Positions 18,541 through 26,580 of a stretch of 64,000 bases of DNA are shown here, piece after piece. The translations under genes and the position numbers were made by a program. Every line of letters starts with the position of its first letter. Within the stretch, counting starts at the first letter, position 1. The DNA is taken from NCBI RefSeq assembly GCF_003024235.1, contig NZ_KZ679086.1, positions 124,001 to 188,000 on the forward strand, written 5' to 3'. Below the pieces are notes generated by a model. It searched no databases. It saw nothing but the letters and a program-made list of their open reading frames with translations, and was not told the DNA's origin. The DNA is from Arenimonas caeni. GTDB lineage: Bacteria > Pseudomonadota > Gammaproteobacteria > Xanthomonadales > Xanthomonadaceae.

Positions 18541-19857
18541 TCAGGCCGCCGCGAACGCGTCCCGCGTCAGGTTCTCCGGCGCGCCGTCGGTGCAGTGCAC
18601 TTCGTCCTCGATGCGCACGCCGCCCCAGGGCGCCAGCGCTTCGACGGCGCTCCAGTCCACCGCCTTGCCCTCGGGCCGCTCGCGCAGCCGGGCGAGCAGG
18701 GTCGGGATGAAGTAGAGCCCGGGTTCGATCGTCACCACCATGCCGGGCTCGAGCGTGCGGGTCATGCGCAGGAAGGGGTGGCCCTCCGGGCGCGGGATCA
18801 GCTGGCCGCCCTCGTCGGTGAAGCCCGCCACGTCGTGCACCTGCAGGCCGATCGGGTGGCCCAGGCCGTGCGGGAAGAACGTGGACGTGACGCCGCGCGC
18901 GAGCATGTCGCCCGGGTCCATGTCGACGATGCCGAGGTTGCGCAACACGCCGCCCAGGCGCAGGTGGCATTCCAGGTGCAGGTCGCGGTAGTCGGTGCCG
19001 GCGCGGACCTTGCCGCACAGCGCCAGCTGCTCGGCCTCGACCGCGGACACCAGCGCGGCGAAGCGGGCATCGCCGTCGCCCCAGGTGCGGGTGATGTCGG
19101 AGCAGTAACCGTCGACCTCGGCGCCGGCGTCGATCAGCAGCGAGCGGTGGCGGCCCGGCGCCTGCGCGTCCTTGTACTGGTAGTGCAGGGTGGCGCCGTG
19201 CTCGTTGAGGCCGACGATGCTGCCGTAGGGCGCGTCGAGGTCGTTATGGCCGGTGGCGGCCAGGTAGGCGGCGTGGATGCGCGCCTCGGAGGCGCCGGCA
19301 TGGAAGGCCGCCTTCGCGGCCAGGTGGCCCGGCACGGCGCGGCGCTGGGCGGCGCGCATGCGGTCGAGCTCGTACGCGGTCTTGTAGGCGCGGTGGTAGT
19401 GCAGGTAGTCGAGCACGGCCTTCGGGTTGTTCGGCTCGAAGCCCGGCAGGGCCGCGTCGGGCTCGCCCAGGATCGCGGCGCGGCCGCCGGCGGGCAGGTG
19501 TTTCGCCGCCTCGGCGGGGTCGGCGATGACGCGGATGTCGAACTCGCCGGTCCAGAAGCCGGCGGGCGGGCTCGGCGGCACGTGCCAGTAGTCGTCGGGC
19601 TGGTAATAGACCAGCACCGGCCGCTGGCCCGGCGTGTAGGCGACCCAGCACGAGGGATGGCGCACCAGCGGCACCCAGGCCTTGAACTGTGCGTTGGGCT
19701 TGAAGGGGTAGGGGCGGTCGTCGAGGAATTCGAACTTTTCGACGCCCGAGGCCACCAGCAGGTGATCGAAGCCCGCCTTTTCGAGGGCCCGGTCGGCCCG
19801 TGCCTTGATCACCTGCAGGTGCGCGCGATATAGATGCTCGAGGTCCGGGGCGTTCAT
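18541..19857 (-). CDS. pepQ: Xaa-Pro dipeptidase
   Basis: Cytoplasmic metallopeptidase (M24B) of 438 residues that cleaves X-Pro dipeptides and can hydrolyse organophosphate esters. A creatinase-like N-terminal domain is followed by a pita-bread domain. The metal ligands are visible: two Asp in LLIDAGAEVDGYCSDITRTW (given here as LLIDAGAE and CSDITRTW), His in HGLGHPIGLQVHD, Glu in VVTIEPGLYF and Glu in GGVRIEDEVH. The length is close to E. coli PepQ (443). ATG 19857 is preferred over a longer frame that starts 14 codons upstream. Confidence 0.94.
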   Translation of the reverse strand: MNAPDLEHLYRAHLQVIKARADRALEKAGFDHLLVASGVEKFEFLDDRPYPFKPNAQFKAWVPLVRHPSCWVAYTPGQRPVLVYYQPDDYWHVPPSPPAGFWTGEFDIRVIADPAEAAKHLPAGGRAAILGEPDAALPGFEPNNPKAVLDYLHYHRAYKTAYELDRMRAAQRRAVPGHLAAKAAFHAGASEARIHAAYLAATGHNDLDAPYGSIVGLNEHGATLHYQYKDAQAPGRHRSLLIDAGAEVDGYCSDITRTWGDGDARFAALVSAVEAEQLALCGKVRAGTDYRDLHLECHLRLGGVLRNLGIVDMDPGDMLARGVTSTFFPHGLGHPIGLQVHDVAGFTDEGGQLIPRPEGHPFLRMTRTLEPGMVVTIEPGLYFIPTLLARLRERPEGKAVDWSAVEALAPWGGVRIEDEVHCTDGAPENLTRDAFAAA

Positions 19858-19926
19858 TGGTCTTGGGTTCCCATTGGCTGGTTCCCGATTTTGCCGCATT
19901 AGGCGGCGTCCGCGCAGGAGTGTGGC

Positions 19927-22614
19927 TTGCCAGAGCAGCGCAAAGACGGCGGATTCCTCGGCCAGCCCACCTGGCTATGGAGCTTCGGGGCGCTGGTTTT
20001 CGGGCTTGCGCTGAGCGCGGTGGCCGCGACCCTGCACCACGATGCCCTCGAGCGCAGCCAGGCCCAGCGCCTGGAGCGCCTGGCCGAGCGCAGCTTCGAG
20101 GCGATCGAAACCCAGCTGCGGACCTGCGGCCTGCTGGTGCGTTCGGTGCAGGCGCTGTTCCTGTCCTCCGATTCGGTGACCGGAGAGGAATTCGAGTCGA
20201 TCTACGCCAACCTCCGGCCGCGCGAGCAGTTCCCGAGCCTGCAGGCCATGGCCTACGCCGAGCGCAGCGATCGCCCGGCGCCCGACGTCGAGCCCGACGG
20301 GCGCGAGCACTACCTCACCACGCTGGTCGTGCCGCAGGCGGGCAACCAGGGCCTGCTGGGCCTGGACGTTGCCAGCCAGCCGGCCAACCTGGCCGCGGCG
20401 CGTTTCGCACGCGACGCCGACCGGCCGGTGATGTCGGCGCCCTTCCAGCTGATCCAGCGCGCCGGCACGGCGGGCCCCAACGATGGCGTCACCATCCGCC
20501 TGCCGGTTTACAGCGCCGGGCCACCGCCGCGCGACCTGGCCGAGCGGCGGGCCCGGGAAATCGGCTCGCTGGCGGCCTCGTTCCGGGTGGGCCGGCTGAT
20601 CTCCGATGCGCTGCCCGGCGAGACGCGGGAGCGTTTCCATGTCGCCGTGGTGGACGTCACCGGCGGCGCCAGGCTGCCGCTCTACGAGGATGGTGGCGAT
20701 GAGGCGGCCGCCCGTGCCGGCCTCGGAGCCGACGACCCGGCCTACAGCCACGAGATCGCCTACGGCGGGCGCACCTGGCGCATCGAGGCGCGGCCGCTGC
20801 TCGTCACCGACCCCTCGGGCTGGCTGCCGGAGCTCACCTTCGGCATCGGCGTGCTGGCCAGCCTGCTGCTGGCCACCCTGGCCTGGTCGATCGCCGGCAC
20901 GCGCGCCCGCGCCCTGGCCCTGGCCGGCGAGATGACCGAGCAGTTCCGCCAGAGCGAAGAGCGCTTCCGCGCCCTCAACGAGCTCCTGCCGGCGCTGGTG
21001 ATGCTGGCCCACGCCGGGGACACCCGCCTGGTCTATGCCAACCAGGCCTGCCGCGACCGCTTCGGCATCGAGGGCGACGTTTCCCGGGTGCGCCTGGTCG
21101 ACCTGGTCGAGGAAGGCCGCCTGCGCGAGCAGGTGGCCGGGCTGGCGGGCACGCCCGACGGCATCATCAACGAAACCGCGCGCCTGCGTGGGGCCAACGA
21201 GGCCAGTTTCTGGTCCACGCTGTCGGTGTCGACCATCGACCTGGGCGGGGTGCCGCACCTGCTGGCGGTGGCCAACGACATCACCGAGCTGCGCGTGCTC
21301 AGCGAGGAGCTGAGCTACCAGGCCAGCCACGATTCGCTCACCGGCCTGCACAACCGCCGCGAGTTCGAGCGCCGGCTCGATGCCGCGATCAGCTCGCTCG
21401 ACGAGGGCGGGCCGCCCTGGGCCCTGCTGTACATGGACCTGGACCAGTTCAAGCTGATCAACGACACCTCCGGCCACTATGCCGGCGACCAGCTGCTTGG
21501 CCAGCTGGCCCAGCTGCTCTCGGGCTTGCTGCCGCCGGATGCGGTGGTGGCGCGGCTGGGCGGCGATGAGTTCGCGATCCTGCTGCGGGACGTGGACGAG
21601 AGCCGTGCCGTGGCGATGGCCGAGGCCCTGCGCACCGAGGTCGATGGTTACGTGTTCGGCTGGGAGCAGCGCAACTACACCATCAGCACCAGCATCGGCG
21701 TGGTGATGCTGCGCGGCCCGGGCCTGAGCCAGCGCACGCTGCTCGCGCATGCCGACACCGCCTGCTACATGGCCAAGGAACGCGGCCGCAACCGCGTGCA
21801 CCTGTTCTCCGAGCAGGACTCCGAGACCAGCCAGCGCCGCTCCGAGATGGAGTGGGCCGGCCGCATCCGCCAGGCGCTGTCGGACGGCCGTTTCCTGCTG
21901 TATTTCCAGGAGCTGGCGCCGCTGTGGGAAGGCGAACGCGCCGACGGCGTGCACATGGAGATGCTGGTGCGCCTGCGCGACGAGAACGGCCAGATGGTGC
22001 CGCCGGGCGCCTTCATCCCCGCCGCCGAACGATTCGGCCTGATGCCCCAGCTCGACCGCTGGGTGGTGGAGACGACGTTGGCCAACTTCAGCGGGCTGCA
22101 TCCTTCGGGCAAGCCGGTGAAGCTGTGCGCGATCAACCTCTCGGGCCCGACCTTCGAGGACGAAGCCTTCGCCGACTTCGTGCTCGACGCGCTCGAGCGC
22201 CACGGCGTCTCGCCGCAGCGCATCTGCTTCGAGATCACCGAGACCGCGGCCGTGAGCAGCATGGCGCGTGCGGTCGAGTTCATGCAGCGCCTGCGCTCCG
22301 CGGGCTGCCGCTTCTCGCTCGACGACTTCGGCTCGGGCATGGCGTCGTTCGGCTATCTGAAGAACCTGCCGGTGGACTTCATCAAGATCGACGGCAGCTT
22401 CATCCGCAACATCGAGACCGACCCGGTGAGCTACTCGATCGTGCGTGCGGTCACCGACATCGGGCACCAGCTGGGCCTGCAGGTGGTGGGCGAATGGGTG
22501 GCCGACGAGCGTGCCCGCGACCTGCTGCGCGGCCTGAGCGTGGACTACGCCCAGGGTTTCGCCATCCACAAGCCCGAGGCCGCGCTGTGCTTCCGCGAGC
22601 GGCCCGCGGGCTGA
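19927..22614 (+). CDS. Membrane CHASE-PAS-GGDEF-EAL c-di-GMP signalling protein
   Basis: 895 residues. Two membrane helices (about 17-36 and 297-318) bracket a periplasmic CHASE sensor domain. A PAS domain (about 340-450), GGDEF (about 455-620) and EAL (about 640-885) follow in the cytoplasm. The GGDEF site is intact (ARLGGDEFAILL), but the inhibitory RxxD site is absent (LPPD at that place), so product inhibition is unlikely. The EAL motif is EMLVR, which still fits ExLxR. The other phosphodiesterase residues are kept: NLSG, EITET, DDFGSG, IKIDGSFI and GEWV. The TTG start at 19927 is supported by AGGAG 6 nt upstream. Both synthesis and breakdown of c-di-GMP are possible. PilZ and DUF1631 genes lie beyond apbE. 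Confidence 0.93.
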   Translation: MPEQRKDGGFLGQPTWLWSFGALVFGLALSAVAATLHHDALERSQAQRLERLAERSFEAIETQLRTCGLLVRSVQALFLSSDSVTGEEFESIYANLRPREQFPSLQAMAYAERSDRPAPDVEPDGREHYLTTLVVPQAGNQGLLGLDVASQPANLAAARFARDADRPVMSAPFQLIQRAGTAGPNDGVTIRLPVYSAGPPPRDLAERRAREIGSLAASFRVGRLISDALPGETRERFHVAVVDVTGGARLPLYEDGGDEAAARAGLGADDPAYSHEIAYGGRTWRIEARPLLVTDPSGWLPELTFGIGVLASLLLATLAWSIAGTRARALALAGEMTEQFRQSEERFRALNELLPALVMLAHAGDTRLVYANQACRDRFGIEGDVSRVRLVDLVEEGRLREQVAGLAGTPDGIINETARLRGANEASFWSTLSVSTIDLGGVPHLLAVANDITELRVLSEELSYQASHDSLTGLHNRREFERRLDAAISSLDEGGPPWALLYMDLDQFKLINDTSGHYAGDQLLGQLAQLLSGLLPPDAVVARLGGDEFAILLRDVDESRAVAMAEALRTEVDGYVFGWEQRNYTISTSIGVVMLRGPGLSQRTLLAHADTACYMAKERGRNRVHLFSEQDSETSQRRSEMEWAGRIRQALSDGRFLLYFQELAPLWEGERADGVHMEMLVRLRDENGQMVPPGAFIPAAERFGLMPQLDRWVVETTLANFSGLHPSGKPVKLCAINLSGPTFEDEAFADFVLDALERHGVSPQRICFEITETAAVSSMARAVEFMQRLRSAGCRFSLDDFGSGMASFGYLKNLPVDFIKIDGSFIRNIETDPVSYSIVRAVTDIGHQLGLQVVGEWVADERARDLLRGLSVDYAQGFAIHKPEAALCFRERPAG

Positions 22615-22624
22615 GCCTGGGCGG

Positions 22625-23710
22625 CTAGCGCGCCGGCCCGGCCACGCAGGCGGGGCCCAGGTCCAGGGGCGGTCCCAGCGGCACCGGGTCGCGCAGCAGC
22701 GTCAGCCGGGCCTTCATCGCCATCGTCACCAGCAGTTCGTTCTCGTCGGTGACCATCAGCGCGCAGCCCAGGCCGAGCCGCCGGGCCATGGCCTCGAAGC
22801 CCGAAGGGCCGGCCACGAACAGCGCCGACGCGGCCGCGTCGGCGAGCACCGGATCGGCGTGCAGCACCACCACGGCGGCGGTGCCGCGCGCCGGCCGGGC
22901 GGTGCGCGGGTCGAGGATATGCGGCTGGCGCGCACCGGCGGCGGATTGGCGGAACTTGTTGTAGTTGCCGGAGGTGAACAGGGCTTCGGCGTCGCCGAGC
23001 GCGACCGAGCCCAGCACGCCGCCGAAGGGGTCGCGCAGGCTCACCTGCCAGGGCGCGGCGCCGGCGGGCGCCAGCGCCACGACGTCGCCGCCGAGGTTGA
23101 CCAGGGCGTGCCGGATGCCATGCCGGCGCAGTATCGCCAGCACCTCCTCGGCCGCGGCACCCTCGGCCACGGCGTCGAAGTCGAGCTGGGTGCGCGGGTT
23201 GGGCGTCGACAGCATGCGGCCATCCACCCGCACCTCGGTGATGCGCGGGCGCTGCTCGCGCCAGGCCTGCAGCTGCGAATCCGACGGAACCGGCGTCATG
23301 ATCGGGAAGCTGGACGTGTGGAAGCCCCAGGCCCCGACCAGGCCACCAATGGCCGGGTCGAACAGGCCGTCGCTGGCCTCCGAGAGCGGCTGGGAACGGC
23401 GCAGCAGCGCCACCACGGAGTCCGGTGCCTCGACCGCCTCGCCCCGGGCGAAGGCGGCGTTGATGCGGGTCAGGTCGGAGTCCTGCCAGGCGTGCCACTC
23501 GCGCTCGCGCTGGTTGAGCAGGGCGGCGATCTCCGCCAGCGAGGCCTGGGCCTGCCCGGGCGGTGCGTCGCGCAGGCGCAGCTCGGCCAGGGTGCCGAAG
23601 ACATGCAGCTGTTCAACCCGGTCGGGGCTGGGGCCGCAGGCCGCCAGCAGTGCCAGCGCGGCCAGGGCCAGGGCGAAGCGGAGCTCAGACGTACTGGCTG
23701 CCGGGTGCAT
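22625..23710 (-). CDS. apbE: FAD:protein FMN transferase (ApbE family lipoprotein)
   Basis: 361 residues. The signal peptide ends in LAAC, so it is a lipoprotein of the periplasmic side. ApbE motifs are present: LDFDAVAEGAAAEEV, NLGGDV, TSGNYNKF and HILDPRT. Members attach FMN to Thr of NqrB/C, RnfG/D and other flavoproteins. No such target is in the window. No ATG/GTG/TTG lies near the hydrophobic core. The best start is ATG 23710, inside the end of the PilZ gene (26-nt overlap), giving an 11-residue n-region. It converges on the GGDEF-EAL gene. Confidence 0.88.
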   Translation of the reverse strand: MHPAASTSELRFALALAALALLAACGPSPDRVEQLHVFGTLAELRLRDAPPGQAQASLAEIAALLNQREREWHAWQDSDLTRINAAFARGEAVEAPDSVVALLRRSQPLSEASDGLFDPAIGGLVGAWGFHTSSFPIMTPVPSDSQLQAWREQRPRITEVRVDGRMLSTPNPRTQLDFDAVAEGAAAEEVLAILRRHGIRHALVNLGGDVVALAPAGAAPWQVSLRDPFGGVLGSVALGDAEALFTSGNYNKFRQSAAGARQPHILDPRTARPARGTAAVVVLHADPVLADAAASALFVAGPSGFEAMARRLGLGCALMVTDENELLVTMAMKARLTLLRDPVPLGPPLDLGPACVAGPAR

Positions 23711-24035
23711 CCACCCACCCGCGGATGAAGGCGACGTCCTCGGGTGCCACGTCGATGAAGCGGAAGCCGGTCCAGACCTGGCCCGGGGCGGCGGCGTCGT
23801 CGGACCACAGCTCGTGCGCGCCCACTTCGACGCTGCGCTCCCGGCCGGCCTCGTCGACCAGGGTGAAGCGAAGCTGGTAGAGGGCATCGCTGGTGAGCGC
23901 ATGGCCGAGGATCAGCAGCATGCCGGTCTCGGACAGGTTGCTGAGCTTGCCCACGACCTCGCCGGTCATGGTGTCGGTGACGTCGACGTCGAAGCCGACC
24001 TTGCGACGCTTGGCGCGACGGTATTCGGTATTCAT
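23685..24035 (-). CDS. PilZ domain c-di-GMP receptor protein
   Basis: 116 residues that are essentially one PilZ domain. The c-di-GMP-binding signature is present: the basic RxxxR-type head in MNTEYRRAKRRKVG and the second motif in LSNLSETGMLLI (equivalent to D/NxSxxG). It ends in GFRFIDV. ATG 24035 overlaps the stop of the DUF1631 gene (ATGA), so the two proteins are coupled and may act together. It is a likely effector for the GGDEF-EAL protein nearby. Confidence 0.88.
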   Translation of the reverse strand: MNTEYRRAKRRKVGFDVDVTDTMTGEVVGKLSNLSETGMLLILGHALTSDALYQLRFTLVDEAGRERSVEVGAHELWSDDAAAPGQVWTGFRFIDVAPEDVAFIRGWVDAPGSQYV

Positions 24036-26476
24036 CGGGCCGGCGCCTCGCTGCTGCTGTTGCCGGAGGAGCCGCCCGCGAAGGAGCGCAGGGCGTTCAT
24101 CACGGTGTTCCAGGCGCGGTCGATCAGGGTGCCCTTCTCCTCTTCGACCACCTTCACCTGGCCCTGGGCCATGGCCTTGGCCAGGCCTTCGAGCGTGTGC
24201 TCGCCGACCTTCTGGCCGCGGTGGTTGACGAACAGCACGTGGCCGGTGACGGTGGAGAACCACGACAGCCGGCGCCGCACCTTCTCGCCCTGCTGGTTGA
24301 GCGTGAACTCGAACCAGGTGCCGAAAGGCAGGTGCTTGATCTGCTCGAGCCGGGCCTGCTCATCGGGCGCGAGCACCACCTTCTTCTTCTTGGCCTGCTG
24401 CAGGTCCTCGCCCAGGCGGGCACGGGCCTTCAGGCGCATGGTCAGTTCGGTGCGGCTGGCGGCCGAGTCGTCGTCGCTGCCGCCGCCCTGCGGGTCGACC
24501 AGGCGCTGGGCGATCGCGGCGGCTTCGTCGGCGTGGTAGCCGACCTGGGACAGCGCGCCCTGGATCTCCTGCTGCAGCGCCCTGGCCTCGGCCGGCGGGA
24601 TGCCGGCGGCGCCGGGCCCGGCCTTGGCCACGCCCACCAGGCGCTCGGCGATCTCGAGCTGCTGCTTCCAGGCGTCGGAGTCCTCGCCCTGGCGCAGCGA
24701 AGTGAGCGCCAGCACGTCGGTCCAGGCCTGGCTGAGCAGGGTATGGGTGAAGCGCGGCAGGTTCTGCTTCTTGAGCAGGCCCTCGACCACGGCGGCGGCG
24801 CGCTCGCGCGCCAGCGCCAGGCGCTCCTTGCCGCGCGCGGCCTCGACGTGGCGCTTCTCGGCCACCTCGGCCTTGCGCGAGACGGTCTGCAGGTGCGAGC
24901 TGAGGTCTTCGAGCAGGTTGCCGAAGACGCTCACGTCGCCATCGAATTCCCGCACCGTGCGGTCGACCACCGACTGCATCTTGCCGACCAGCTGCTGGTC
25001 GGTGTCGTCCTCGCCCAGCCAGTAGGCGCCGGTCTCGGCGATGGCGTTGAGCATCTGTCGCGCCGGATGCTGGCGGCGGGTGAAGAAGCCCTTGTCCTGC
25101 AGGGCCACGCGCAGCAGCGGCACCTGCAGCTTGGCCAGCAGGTTCGAGGCCGGGCTGTTGGGCCGCACGTCCTTCATCAGGTGGTCGAACAGCATGCCGA
25201 CCAGGTCGATGGTGTCGTTGTCCTCCTCCGGCAGGGCCGGCGGCTTGCCGTCCGGCGTGGCCTGGCGCAGTTGGGCCAGCAGGTCCTGCTTGAGGTGGGC
25301 GATGGTGCGCACGGTGGGCTTGCCGCCGACCATGACCGGGCCCAGCGGCTTCTTCTGCAGCGAGCCGAGCGCGTCCTGGACCAGCGTGGGCTCCACCAGC
25401 ACGGCGTTGCCGGGCGTGGCGCGCGGTGCGCCGCCGACCAGCTTGCCCAGCAACTGGCGGCGACCCGCGAGCAGGTGCCGCATCTGCTGGAAACTGTCTT
25501 CGCCGCCGGCGTCCATGCCGCCCAGGGCCATGCCGCCACCGGCCGGGCCGGCGCCGCCGCCCGCGGTGCGGGCGGTGGAGCCGCCGCCGTAACCCGTTCC
25601 CGTGCCGTAGCCGGTGCCCGTGCCGGTGCCCGAGGCGATGCCGACGCCACCCGTTCCCGCACCACCGGGGCCACCTGCGCCGCCGGCGCCGCCGGCGCCA
25701 GCCTCGCCGCCGCCCGACAGTTCGCCCGGCGCCCGCCGCGCCGGACCGGTCTGGGTGGCGGCAGGGCGCGCCCGCACCGGCACGTAGTGCAGGTTGGGCA
25801 GCACGCCGTGGCGCGAGAGATAGGTGTTGATCGATTCGATGAAGGTGCCGTAGAGCGGCGCCAGGTGCCGCTCGAAGGTCCGGTAGAGCAGGGCGCGGTG
25901 CTCGCCGCTCAGCTCCAGGCACTCGGAAGCCTGGCGCAGCATGCGGCACAGGGCGTGCGGGCCGACCGGCACGGTCTCGGCGTCGAAGGCCGGCTTGCCG
26001 GCCAGCACGCCGAAGCGCTGGCCGAGCAGGTAGAGCGGCAGGCTGTTGCGCACTTCGACCCGGCCGGCGACCTCGGTGAGCACCGTGGTCTCGTCCAGGT
26101 CGAGGTTGTCGACCAGGGACAGCTCGTCGCGGTTGAGGCGGAAGCCGCCGATCAGCGACTTGGGCCCGGGCGGATCCTTGATGGTGGCCAGCTCGGCCTC
26201 GAGCAGGATCAGGAAACGCGGCACCAGGTCGGGGCGGGTGCGCTTGACCACCCGCTGCGCTTCGAGCCAGCGGGTCTGGACGATGTTGCTGCGCGCCTGC
26301 TCGGCGTACTTGAACAGCTGCTGCTCGAATTCATTGAGCATGCCGACCAGCGTCCGTTCGATCTCGTCGGACGAATACTCGAGGATCCCGCCGAGAAGTG
26401 AGCGGACCCGGTCAGGCAGCTGTCTCGACGCCAGCGTCGGTGCCGACGCGTGCGGAGGTGGTGCGGATGCGGGCAT
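24032..26476 (-). CDS. DUF1631 family protein
   Basis: 814 residues of the DUF1631 family, which databases often mislabel as thymidine phosphorylase; no phosphorylase motif is visible. The N-terminal part (1-240) and C-terminal part (about 340-790) are helical and charged. They are joined by a Gly/Thr-rich linker at about 255-320 with GTGTGTGYGTGTGYGGG. The C-terminal 30 residues are Ser/Gly-rich. ATG 26476 is preferred because GGAG lies 6 nt upstream; ATG 26500 would add eight residues. The overlapping PilZ gene suggests a place in c-di-GMP signalling (inference). No signal peptide or membrane segment is seen. Confidence 0.8.
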   Translation of the reverse strand: MPASAPPPHASAPTLASRQLPDRVRSLLGGILEYSSDEIERTLVGMLNEFEQQLFKYAEQARSNIVQTRWLEAQRVVKRTRPDLVPRFLILLEAELATIKDPPGPKSLIGGFRLNRDELSLVDNLDLDETTVLTEVAGRVEVRNSLPLYLLGQRFGVLAGKPAFDAETVPVGPHALCRMLRQASECLELSGEHRALLYRTFERHLAPLYGTFIESINTYLSRHGVLPNLHYVPVRARPAATQTGPARRAPGELSGGGEAGAGGAGGAGGPGGAGTGGVGIASGTGTGTGYGTGTGYGGGSTARTAGGGAGPAGGGMALGGMDAGGEDSFQQMRHLLAGRRQLLGKLVGGAPRATPGNAVLVEPTLVQDALGSLQKKPLGPVMVGGKPTVRTIAHLKQDLLAQLRQATPDGKPPALPEEDNDTIDLVGMLFDHLMKDVRPNSPASNLLAKLQVPLLRVALQDKGFFTRRQHPARQMLNAIAETGAYWLGEDDTDQQLVGKMQSVVDRTVREFDGDVSVFGNLLEDLSSHLQTVSRKAEVAEKRHVEAARGKERLALARERAAAVVEGLLKKQNLPRFTHTLLSQAWTDVLALTSLRQGEDSDAWKQQLEIAERLVGVAKAGPGAAGIPPAEARALQQEIQGALSQVGYHADEAAAIAQRLVDPQGGGSDDDSAASRTELTMRLKARARLGEDLQQAKKKKVVLAPDEQARLEQIKHLPFGTWFEFTLNQQGEKVRRRLSWFSTVTGHVLFVNHRGQKVGEHTLEGLAKAMAQGQVKVVEEEKGTLIDRAWNTVMNALRSFAGGSSGNSSSEAPAR
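25517..25714 (-). repeat. Low-complexity Gly/Thr-coding tract inside the DUF1631 gene
   Basis: This stretch encodes about 66 residues dominated by Gly, with alternating GT and GY units. At the DNA level it is a run of short degenerate repeats (GGTGCCCGTGCC type on the plus strand). Such tracts vary in length by slippage and form flexible linkers. Confidence 0.7.
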
Positions 26477-26537
26477 CCGTCTCTCCGAGTGATTCCCCAT
26501 CGCGATTCTATGCACAGCAGGGCGTCCGCGCCTAGGC

Positions 26538-26575
26538 CCGGACAGCCCGCCGGGAAATCCTCGCGGGCTGTCCGG
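26538..26575 (-). terminator. Strong hairpin after btuB
   Basis: A perfect 13-bp inverted repeat, CCGGACAGCCCGC and GCGGGCTGTCCGG, with a 12-nt loop lies 6 nt beyond the btuB stop and before the DUF1631 gene. No T-run follows on the minus strand, so it may protect the 3' end or assist Rho rather than terminate alone. Confidence 0.6.
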
Positions 26576-26580
26576 ATGGC

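Noticed and set aside
24032..26476. Thymidine phosphorylase annotation often given to this family
   Set aside because: No phosphorylase motif is present; the sequence is DUF1631.
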